Of a stretch of DNA of 20,896 bases, positions 1-5,553 are shown piece after piece. A program made the position numbers and the translations under genes. Position 1 is the first letter of the stretch. Each line of letters opens with the position of its first letter. The notes below the pieces were generated by a model that did no database searches, had not been told where the DNA came from, and saw nothing but the letters and a program-made list of their open reading frames with translations. The stretch lies in the NCBI GenBank assembly GCA_030533315.1, contig JAUNJL010000043.1, positions 1 to 20,896 on the forward strand. Reading direction: 5' to 3'. Source of the stretch: Eubacteriales bacterium (GTDB taxonomy: Bacteria > Bacillota_A > Clostridia > Lachnospirales > Lachnospiraceae).

Positions 1-945
1 CATAGTCTGGAACTGGCTTAACCATTCCTTTATTTTTTCTTCTGTCGGCGAGTGCATAGGTCGCCCCGCAAGTCGTTTATATTGCTTCTTAACCGTCATC
101 ACGCTGTTGTCATCATCAATTTCCCGCAAAATGTGGTTTACCCTCTGCGGCGTGTAGATTTCCAAAAGAGGAATGTCCTTCAAAGCCGATAAGCGTCTGT
201 AATCGGTTGAAATGTCTGCCGTCCCGGTAACCGCCAAAATGGGTTTGCCATATCTTTGGAGCAACGATATATAATCCTCCGAGGAATAGGATACGTGTTC
301 CCTGACCCACTTTGCGTTTAACATTGCTCCGCCGAAAAACACCCTGTCTTTCTTTGCAGACATACATTTTTCAAACATCACTTCTACTTTAGCATTGGTC
401 TTTGCTTCCGTTGTCTGTCTGCGGAGCAGTAGTCCCAGAAGTCCTTTTTTCTGCTGAAATTCCTCCGCTACAAGCCTGTTCTGATAGAAAAGCGCATCTC
501 TCATACAAGTGGCAGCTCCGCCAAGTAGGAGCAACCCTGCGGTGCTTTCCTGTGCGCTGAGTAATGTGGCAATCATCGCCCCCTCGCTGTGACCGCAAAC
601 AATCACTTTTTCCTTATCAACATAGGGAAGCGCTTTCACATACTGTATTACCGAAACGGCATCATCCATAAGGTCGCTTAATCCTGCCGTGGCAAAGCTG
701 CCCTCTGACTGGAATGTCCCCCGCTTGTCATATCGGACACATACATATCCGCAGCTCCCAAAATCATCTGCCAGATTTTTGTAGAAATCTGTCTTAAAGC
801 CTTTCTCATTTCCGTCACGGTCAGTTTTTCCCGTTCCCATAATAAAGACAATGGCAGGGGACAGCCTGTTTTTATCAGTGTAGGAAATGGTTGCTCCGAT
901 AGAAACCTTTCCCTCTATAAAAATCTTTTCTTCACTCAAGTTCAT
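1..945 (-). CDS. Alpha/beta hydrolase, 3' end outside window
   Basis: An open frame of 315 codons runs from ATG at 945 down to the left edge without a stop, so the C-terminus is missing. It is an alpha/beta-hydrolase fold protein. The nucleophile elbow GHSEGA places the catalytic Ser at about residue 120, an early MGTGKTDRDG segment fits the oxyanion-loop region, and a late VNHILRE segment fits the catalytic His loop. There is no signal peptide, so it is probably cytosolic. The substrate cannot be told from sequence; an esterase, thioesterase or peptidase-like role is possible. The start codon overlaps the stop of the upstream winged-helix gene by 4 bases (ATGA), and AGAGGAGGACGAAA supplies the ribosome binding site. 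The two genes are therefore translationally coupled, and the hydrolase is probably controlled by that regulator. Confidence 0.85.
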   Translation of the reverse strand, partial: MNLSEEKIFIEGKVSIGATISYTDKNRLSPAIVFIMGTGKTDRDGNEKGFKTDFYKNLADDFGSCGYVCVRYDKRGTFQSEGSFATAGLSDLMDDAVSVIQYVKALPYVDKEKVIVCGHSEGAMIATLLSAQESTAGLLLLGGAATCMRDALFYQNRLVAEEFQQKKGLLGLLLRRQTTEAKTNAKVEVMFEKCMSAKKDRVFFGGAMLNAKWVREHVSYSSEDYISLLQRYGKPILAVTGTADISTDYRRLSALKDIPLLEIYTPQRVNHILREIDDDNSVMTVKKQYKRLAGRPMHSPTEEKIKEWLSQFQTM

Positions 946-1451
946 TTTTCGTCCTCCTCTACGGGTGCTGATATAAAGGAAACGCTGCGGAGTTTTCCTG
1001 TCTTGTCTGCATTTTCTTCGTATTTTTTGATGACCTCTGCAATTTCTCGCATAAACTTATCAAAGTTTTCATCCGTAAGTGTAAGCACGACAGTCCTCAT
1101 GCTCAAACGGTCTTTTTGAGGGGCAGCGTCCTTTTTGCAGCTATACTTTTGAAACCTTGCGAAAAGCCCCATCAGAAATTGATAGGAAAGGTCTGCGATG
1201 TTGTTCTCGGCAAATGCGAAACTTTCTTTGTTAATAGTGAGCAGCCTTTCCAGACTTCCTCTGACCTTTCGTTCTTCTTTTACAAGCAATGCCCCCTCTT
1301 TCAAAAGCGCATTGATGTGTCGATACAGTGTGGGGACGGGAATATTGGGGATTGCTTCAGCAATCTGTTTGGTTGTCGCTTCGCCTTGAATTTGCAAATA
1401 TTGTATGACCTGTACTCTGGCGGGGTTGGAAAGTATTTTCATGAGTTCCAT
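942..1451 (-). CDS. Winged-helix transcriptional regulator
   Basis: A 169-residue protein with an ArsR/HTH_20-like winged helix-turn-helix in the first 75 residues. It opens with LMKILSNPARVQVIQYL, followed by the recognition-helix segment PVPTLYRHINALLKEG and a wing. The C-terminal half (about 85-169) is helical and charged, with LTDENFDKFMREIAEVIKKY, and could be a ligand-binding or dimerisation part. The start at 1451 has a good AAAGGAGG site 10 bases upstream. The gene ends inside the start codon of the hydrolase, so both form one operon. A palindrome sits in its own promoter, suggesting autorepression. The effector is unknown. Confidence 0.88.
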   Translation of the reverse strand: MELMKILSNPARVQVIQYLQIQGEATTKQIAEAIPNIPVPTLYRHINALLKEGALLVKEERKVRGSLERLLTINKESFAFAENNIADLSYQFLMGLFARFQKYSCKKDAAPQKDRLSMRTVVLTLTDENFDKFMREIAEVIKKYEENADKTGKLRSVSFISAPVEEDEK

Positions 1452-1478
1452 TATGATCTTCCTCCTTTATCAAATATA

Positions 1479-1507
1479 ATTATATTATCAAATCTGATAA
1501 AAAACAA
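1479..1507 (-). promoter_or_regulatory. Promoter of the regulator-hydrolase operon with operator-like palindrome
   Basis: On the minus strand TTGTTT (1507-1502) and TATAAT (1484-1479) are separated by exactly 17 bases. Positions 1485-1500 of that spacer form a perfect dyad with 6-base arms, TTATCA-AATC-TGATAA on the plus strand. The half-site string TTATCAAAT is repeated at 1467-1475, next to the ribosome binding site, and a second AT-only palindrome covers 1473-1486. This placement is what an autorepressor site would look like. Binding by the downstream regulator is inference. Confidence 0.6.
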
Positions 1508-1671
1508 GAGCATCCTAAATTTATTTTCAAAAAGAACACATTTCAGCCTTTTAATCTCTGTAAACAGGAAATCATATATCTTATTACAAGAAATTTCAGA
1601 CCGTTCTATAAGAGCTGTTACCTCTGTGAAATATATATGGAAGCAATATATAGGTACAAGATGGTGAGCTT

Positions 1672-2062
1672 ATGGACGAAAGAAACAACGATTTTGATTT
1701 CGTCTTTATGCCGATAGAACAGGCTATCAAAGCGAACCAAAAAGCCGAGAAAAGTTCCATCCACAGACGATTAGATGCACTTCTCAGCAAAGTTGACGAT
1801 AGCAAACTGTATCCGTATCGGGCAAGCTATAAAAGCGGCACGGATAGAGAGAAAGGAATCGCGTAAAGACGTTTGCGACGCTATGAACTTATCTCCGCGC
1901 TACCTTGCGAATATCGAAAACAAAGGTCAGCAGCCGAGCCTACAAATCTTTTATGAGCTTGTTACCCGTTATTCCATATCGGTAGATCAGTTTTTCTTTC
2001 CGGGTAAAGACGCTGAAAAGAATACGCAGCGGCGTCAGCTTGATGTACTGTTGGACACCATA
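1672..2062 (+). pseudogene. Scrambled XRE-family regulator remnant
   Basis: Two reading frames together contain pieces of Cro/C1-type (XRE) regulators of the kind found in Firmicute integrative elements. The first frame (1672-1866) has the N-terminus MDERNNDFDFVFMPIEQAIKA, then jumps directly to a C-terminal-type segment (IHRRLDALLSKVDDSKLY) with no helix-turn-helix between. The second frame picks up at about 1811 with IGQAIKAARIERKE, a full helix-turn-helix (SRKDVCDAMNLSPRYLANIENKG), the SVDQFFFP segment and RRQLDVLLDT. The bases around 1707-1733 and 1810-1837 are imperfect copies of each other. The simplest reading is two tandem paralogues collapsed by deletions. No single frame gives an intact protein, so it is probably non-functional, although the second frame still encodes a complete helix-turn-helix. 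Confidence 0.6.
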
Positions 2063-2172
2063 CCGAGTACGGCAATCTCAAAAAGAAGCTGCGGGAATAC
2101 GATACCGTCAAGCAGAACATTGACAGTATTTTGCACCCTGCCCGTGGTCGAGAGCAGGAAAAAGCATTGTAG
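2059..2172 (+). pseudogene. C-terminal gene fragment, possibly relaxase
   Basis: Directly after the RRQLDVLLDT end of the XRE remnant, a different frame reads EYGNLKKKLREYDTVKQN and continues through IDSILHP to a TAG stop at 2170-2172. This helical, charged tail ending in NIDSILHP plus Arg/Glu-rich residues resembles, from memory, C-termini of mobilisation relaxases in Clostridia integrative elements. I cannot confirm that. No start codon or upstream body is present, so it is a 3' remnant joined to the regulator remnant by a deletion. Confidence 0.3.
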
Positions 2173-2185
2173 CTGCTCTGACTGC

Positions 2186-2269
2186 CACACATTATTTACA
2201 AGTAATTTGATGTGTGATTGTCGTTCTTGCTTTGACAACAACACATTATTTGCGTATAATATAATGTGT
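2186..2269 (+). promoter_or_regulatory. abiE promoter with two inverted-repeat operators
   Basis: TTGACA (2232-2237) and TATAAT (2255-2260) are consensus hexamers with a 17-base spacer. Inverted repeat 1 covers 2186-2216 with arms CACACAT and ATGTGTG. Inverted repeat 2 covers 2241-2269 with perfect 9-base arms ACACATTAT and ATAATGTGT and overlaps the -10 box. Both repeats share the half-site ACACATTAT, and their centres are about 54 bases apart. AbiEi antitoxins are known to repress their own operon by binding paired inverted repeats upstream, and this layout matches that model. Confidence 0.75.
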
Positions 2270-2294
2270 ATTAGTCGAAAGTGAGGTGGCAGCT

Positions 2295-2888
2295 ATGATC
2301 GACAAAGAAAAAATCAAAGAGCTATTGGAAGCGTCGCCGGATGGAACAATTACCGCAGAACAGGTGACAGCCGCAGGGCTGCACCGCAGTATTTTACAGG
2401 AGCTTGTAGAGAACGGGGAGCTATACCGTTTCGGACGCGGCCTGTATGTGCGTACAAGCGTATGGGAAGATGATATTTACCTGTTGCAGCGCAAATACGG
2501 GCGCGGGATCTATTCCCATGATACCGCTCTGTACCTTCACGGATATTCAGACCGAACCCCAGCGCAGTACACTATGACATTCCCCAAAGGCTACAATTCG
2601 CCGTCGCTGAAACAGGAAAGCATAAACATCAAGCGCGTTGTGCCGGAGAACTATTCTTTTGGTGTAATTGAAGTGCAATCCCTATGTGGCAATCCCATCC
2701 GTGTCTATGACCTTGAAAGAACGCTGTGCGACATCCTGCGCGGCAGCGGTAGTGACATTCAGATCGTGGGCGCGGCAATGAAGAAGTATGCGACTTCCAA
2801 AGAAAAAGACATACACAAACTGATGCAGTACGCAGAACAGCTTCGTGTGAAGCCCAAAGTGCTGCGCTATATGGAGGTGCTATTATGA
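2295..2888 (+). CDS. abiEi: AbiEi family type IV antitoxin / autorepressor
   Basis: A 197-residue AbiEi-type antitoxin. In type IV systems it counteracts the AbiEii nucleotidyltransferase without forming a stable complex with it, and represses the operon through an N-terminal winged helix. Visible are the N-terminal helix-turn-helix (ITAEQVTAAGLHRSILQELV, then the wing LYRFGRGLYV), the segment YSHDTALYLHGYSDRTP typical of the family, and the C-terminal domain with VYDLERTLCDILR. ATG at 2295 is chosen because AGTGAGGTGG lies 7 bases upstream; a GTG at 2286 falls inside that site. The stop overlaps the abiEii start by 4 bases (ATGA). Two inverted repeats lie in the promoter. Confidence 0.9.
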   Translation: MIDKEKIKELLEASPDGTITAEQVTAAGLHRSILQELVENGELYRFGRGLYVRTSVWEDDIYLLQRKYGRGIYSHDTALYLHGYSDRTPAQYTMTFPKGYNSPSLKQESINIKRVVPENYSFGVIEVQSLCGNPIRVYDLERTLCDILRGSGSDIQIVGAAMKKYATSKEKDIHKLMQYAEQLRVKPKVLRYMEVLL

Positions 2889-3730
2889 TTACAAAGAATC
2901 CCATGCAATTAAAAGCCTTTATCAAAAAGAAAGCTGCGGAAAAGAATATCTCTGCCCAGCTCGTCATGCAGAACTATATGCTGGAAAGATTGCTGGAACG
3001 AATTTCTCTGTCAAGCTATAAGCACAATTTCATTCTCAAAGGCGGTTTTCTCATATCCGCAATCGTCGGTCTGGACACAAGGGCGACAATGGATTTAGAT
3101 ACCACAATCAAAGGCTTTACGCTGACGCACGAATCTATCCGCGAGATCTTCGGGGAAATCTGTGCCGTGGAAATTGACGACGATGTAAAGTTTGAGCTGG
3201 TGGACATTTCCAACATCCGCGAGGGTGACGATTATCCGGGCATCCGTGTTGCGCTGAAAGCCAACTACCCGCCGATCAGCGTACCCTTGACCGTAGATGT
3301 GACTACCGGGGATGTTATCACGCCGCGAGAGATCGAATATACCTTTTCTCTACTGTTTGATGACCGAACAATCAGCATCCTTGCCTATAACCTTGAAACG
3401 GTGTTAGCAGAGAAAATCGAAACGGTGTTGTCCCGTAGCATTGCCAACACCCGTCCGAGAGATTTTTACGACATACATATTCTGTATGCTCTGCGCGGCG
3501 AGGAGTGCAATGCAAAGACGCTGCTGCAAGCTCTAAAGCGGACAGCGGACAAGCGCGGCAGCCGCAAGGTGCTGGAAATCTACCCAGACATTATTGCGGA
3601 GATCCGCGCCAGCGAACAACTCCGGGGCTTCTGGAAAAAGTATCAGCGTGATTTTGACTATGCAAAGGATATTTCCTTTGACGATGCCTGCGATACTGTC
3701 CAGCGTATTATGGACAGTATCAAGGAGTAA
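2885..3730 (+). CDS. abiEii: AbiEii family nucleotidyltransferase toxin
   Basis: A 281-residue AbiEii/AbiGii-type toxin of the DNA polymerase beta-like nucleotidyltransferase fold. Members of this family inhibit growth by transferring nucleotides to RNA substrates and can abort phage infection. The catalytic signature is intact: KGGFLIS (about 52-58), then TRATMDLD with Asp70 and Asp72, a third acidic residue in LTVDVTTGD (about 138), and the conserved LAEKIETVLSR followed by RPRDFYDI (Lys177, Asp193). Length is normal for the family. It is coupled to abiEi by a 4-base overlap. A perfect 11-base dyad (3692-3721) lies inside its last codons. The pair is the only clearly complete defence or addiction module in the left part of the window. 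Confidence 0.92.
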   Translation: MITKNPMQLKAFIKKKAAEKNISAQLVMQNYMLERLLERISLSSYKHNFILKGGFLISAIVGLDTRATMDLDTTIKGFTLTHESIREIFGEICAVEIDDDVKFELVDISNIREGDDYPGIRVALKANYPPISVPLTVDVTTGDVITPREIEYTFSLLFDDRTISILAYNLETVLAEKIETVLSRSIANTRPRDFYDIHILYALRGEECNAKTLLQALKRTADKRGSRKVLEIYPDIIAEIRASEQLRGFWKKYQRDFDYAKDISFDDACDTVQRIMDSIKE

Positions 3731-3750
3731 AGAGAAAGTGAGGTCTGGAT

Positions 3751-3996
3751 ATGGGTGTAATCCTGTTTGGTGTTTATATCGTATTAAGCGTTGTGCTTAC
3801 CGTGATCGGTGTATTCATCGGCAATATTTTTTTCTTTGACAGCATATTGCTTGCCGCCCTGTCCGGGCTGCTCTGTCATACGCTATGGACGGTACACCCG
3901 GCGTTTTGCCTGCTGATCGGTATTGCTGTGTTCCTGCTGCTGTTATTATGGGTAGTCTACATTTCAAGGCGCGGGACAGCTATGTATGATAAATGA
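3751..3996 (+). CDS. Small membrane protein of unknown function
   Basis: An 81-residue, very hydrophobic protein starting 20 bases after abiEii with AAAGTGAGG as ribosome binding site. Two to three membrane helices are visible: about 4-27 (VYIVLSVVLTVIGVFIGNIF), a short one around 30-47, and 50-71 (AFCLLIGIAVFLLLLLWVVY). It ends with a basic, probably cytosolic tail (SRRGTAMYDK). I do not recognise a family. Spacing suggests it is transcribed with the abiE pair, but there is no evidence it is part of the toxin-antitoxin mechanism. Confidence 0.65.
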   Translation: MGVILFGVYIVLSVVLTVIGVFIGNIFFFDSILLAALSGLLCHTLWTVHPAFCLLIGIAVFLLLLLWVVYISRRGTAMYDK

Positions 3997-4011
3997 AAGG
4001 ACATTGAGACT

Positions 4012-4278
4012 ATGACAACTTCAAATGTAAAAGTTATTCTCCCTTATAGTATTGATAAAGTTTGGGAAATGGTTTTGGACATTGAAAACTATTGTAACTG
4101 GCGAAGTGATTTGAGCAGGACGGAACGGATAGACGAAACACGGTTTATTGAATATACAAAAGACGGCTGCCCTACCACCTTTACCATTACCAAAGTAGAA
4201 CTGAATAAATGCTGGGAATTTGATATGGATAACAGCAATATTACGATATTGAGCAGACTACCGATCTATGGGCATTGA
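4012..4278 (+). pseudogene. SRPBCC-fold protein, 3' truncated
   Basis: The start is normal, with GAAAGGAC upstream of ATG 4012. The first 75 residues look like the N-terminus of an SRPBCC / polyketide-cyclase-like protein: NVKVILPYSIDKVWEMVLD, ENYCNWRSDLS, then TFTITKVELNKCWEFDMDN. Such proteins bind hydrophobic ligands and are usually about 140 residues. Here the family-like sequence stops at about 4240 and the frame runs 12 odd codons into the reductase gene downstream before TGA at 4276. A deletion has removed the second half, so it is probably non-functional. Confidence 0.65.
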
Positions 4279-4784
4279 ACTCCGGCAGGGTGCAAGAGAA
4301 AATGGGCGTCAACACAAAAGCCTTTCCTGCAAAATCCCCGGTGTCCTTTGTTATTATCGACAACCATCACTTGACGGAGCATGGAGTAAGATATTTCTGT
4401 GCGCGTTCTCAACGCTTTGCGCTGGCAACGACGAACAAGGAACATCCGGCGTTTATAGTGAACGAGCCGAACTTGTCTATCATCTACCAAGAACGCTTTG
4501 ATTCTGCGGATATGCCGCGGCAGCTAAAAGCACAGTATGGGTGTAATCGGCTTACCATTCAGACAGGCGGTACATTGAACGGTTTATTTTTGCGGGAGAA
4601 ACTATTTGACTATGTTGACATTGTGATTGCTCCCGTCCTTGTTGGCGGCAAGCAGACCTCTACCCTTATCGATGGAGAAGCAATCGTATCTCCCGTACAG
4701 CTATCAGAGTTGGGAATACTAAAATTGGAAAGCGTTGAATCACTAAACGCTTCCTATATCAGAGTGCGGTATAAGGTGGTTTAA
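4240..4784 (+). pseudogene. RibD C-terminal-domain reductase, 5' truncated
   Basis: Family-like sequence begins upstream of any usable start, with DIEQTTDLWALNSGRV at about 4244-4291, and continues to TAA at 4784. The body matches the RibD C-terminal / dihydrofolate-reductase-like fold: NSGRVQEKMGVNTK, LTIQTGGTLNGLFLRE (a nucleotide-binding GGT segment), and VDIVIAPVLVGGKQTSTLID. Complete members are around 220 residues; the N-terminal strand and first nucleotide-binding part are missing here. A TTG at 4275 could start a 169-residue product but has no ribosome binding site. It is joined to the SRPBCC fragment by the same deletion. Confidence 0.65.
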
Positions 4785-4793
4785 CACTTACTG

Positions 4794-4982
4794 TCACCGT
4801 TTAGAGTGCCGTTTTACGGCTTGTAGCAAGGCTTCCCGGTGCGGGAAATACATTGCCTGTATGTTTCCTTGCCCGGTGCAGATACGGGCTTGGAAAGCGT
4901 GACAAATTGCCCCCGCTTTGAATGGGTGCGGATCGTGGTAGAAAAGTTCATGGCGATATGCTAAAATAGTTCTAACAACCAA
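4794..4982 (-). pseudogene. Possible C-terminal fragment of an unknown gene
   Basis: An open frame of 62 codons on the minus strand has protein-like composition rich in His, Phe, Tyr and Ala (YRHELFYHDPHPFKAGAICH, then MYFPHREALLQAVKRHSKR at the end). No ribosome binding site or convincing start precedes it. I do not recognise the family. It may be the tail of an integrative-element gene cut by the neighbouring rearrangements, or chance. The rest of 4785-5000 shows nothing else. Confidence 0.25.
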
Positions 4983-5000
4983 ATATCAAGCCCTAGACTT

Positions 5001-5195
5001 ATGAGAAATGGAAAAAGCGGAGCTTCAAAAAGGATATCAGCAAAAGGGAATAAACGCCTGTATATCTCCAAAAGTTTTTTAGAAAAACGCCAGGAATCCT
5101 ATGAAAACATCTTAAGTGAAAAAGGGATATTATACCGGATGAACCGTTCCATCCAGGTGGAAGGGGCGTTTGGGGTCCTGAAAAATGATTATGAG
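5001..5195 (+). pseudogene. IS1182-family transposase 3' remnant
   Basis: The frame reads KGNKRLYISKSFLEKRQESY and, after a few residues, ILYRMNRSIQVEGAFGVLKNDY. The RMNRSIQVEGAFG(V)LK motif is the hallmark of the C-terminal part of IS1182-family DDE transposases and contains the catalytic Glu. After KNDY the family sequence breaks off and five unrelated codons lead to TAA at 5208-5210. About 65 residues of a protein of roughly 450-550 remain, so the element is dead. No terminal inverted repeats could be assigned. It lies at the border between the eroded accessory DNA and the GC-richer DNA to the right. Confidence 0.75.
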
Positions 5196-5220
5196 CAAGG
5201 GTCTTGTTAAAGTACGCCAA

Positions 5221-5267
5221 AAATCCAGGCAGAATCCCCAAACCGGAAGATTCTGCCTGGATTTTTT
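5221..5267. terminator. Bidirectional intrinsic terminator
   Basis: Perfect 16-base arms AAATCCAGGCAGAATC (5221-5236) and GATTCTGCCTGGATTT (5249-5264) enclose a 12-base loop. A T-run follows on the plus strand (5262-5267), and the A-rich flank on the other side gives a shorter T-run on the minus strand. It probably belonged to a gene lost to the left of the transposase remnant, and now insulates the kinase operon from the accessory region. Confidence 0.85.
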
Positions 5268-5494
5268 CATAACATAGAGCGAGGGTATCGCTCCCTCCCC
5301 TCCGGCAGACACAAAAAGCGGGCCCGGAAGGGGGAGCGCGAGGGGGAAAGCGGGCTTTCCGGGCTTTGAGCGCCTTCCCCCTCGCACCCCCGGCGTTGGA
5401 AAACGCCCCGTCAGGTCAAACCCCCAGTTTTTCCAAAAAAGGATTTTCCCAAAAATCCCTAAAAGAAACCTCTGGAAAATTCTACAGAATCGGT
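5268..5494. other. Gene-free GC-rich block with hairpins and G-runs
   Basis: No credible coding frame is present. Four G-runs at 5320-5354 (spacers 7, 7 and 5) meet the usual pattern for a G-quadruplex on the plus strand. A perfect 11-base inverted repeat has arms GCGAGGGGGAA (5338-5348) and TTCCCCCTCGC (5375-5385). Smaller hairpins are GAGCGA/TCGCTC (5277-5293) and GGCGTT/AACGCC (5392-5407). The block precedes the kinase promoter. Its function is unknown. Confidence 0.5.
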
Positions 5495-5500
5495 TATAAT
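5472..5500 (+). promoter_or_regulatory. Candidate promoter of the kinase-exporter operon
   Basis: A perfect TATAAT lies at 5495-5500. The hexamer 17 bases upstream, CTGGAA (5472-5477), is a weak -35. Transcription would begin near 5507, which argues against the upstream ATG at 5503 and for the ATG at 5554 as the kinase start. Confidence 0.45.
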
Positions 5501-5553
5501 AGATGGCAGTATCAGAGTACAGGTGGAAGAGCGATGAAAGGAACAGGGTGCTT

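Noticed and set aside
1116..1667. 183-codon plus-strand frame opposite the winged-helix regulator
   Set aside because: It is the complement of a clear regulator gene and its promoter; composition is Ser/Phe/Leu-rich with no motif.
5503..5553. Upstream ATG of the kinase gene
   Set aside because: It lies 3 bases after a perfect TATAAT and would be at or before the transcription start. Family-like sequence begins after 5554.
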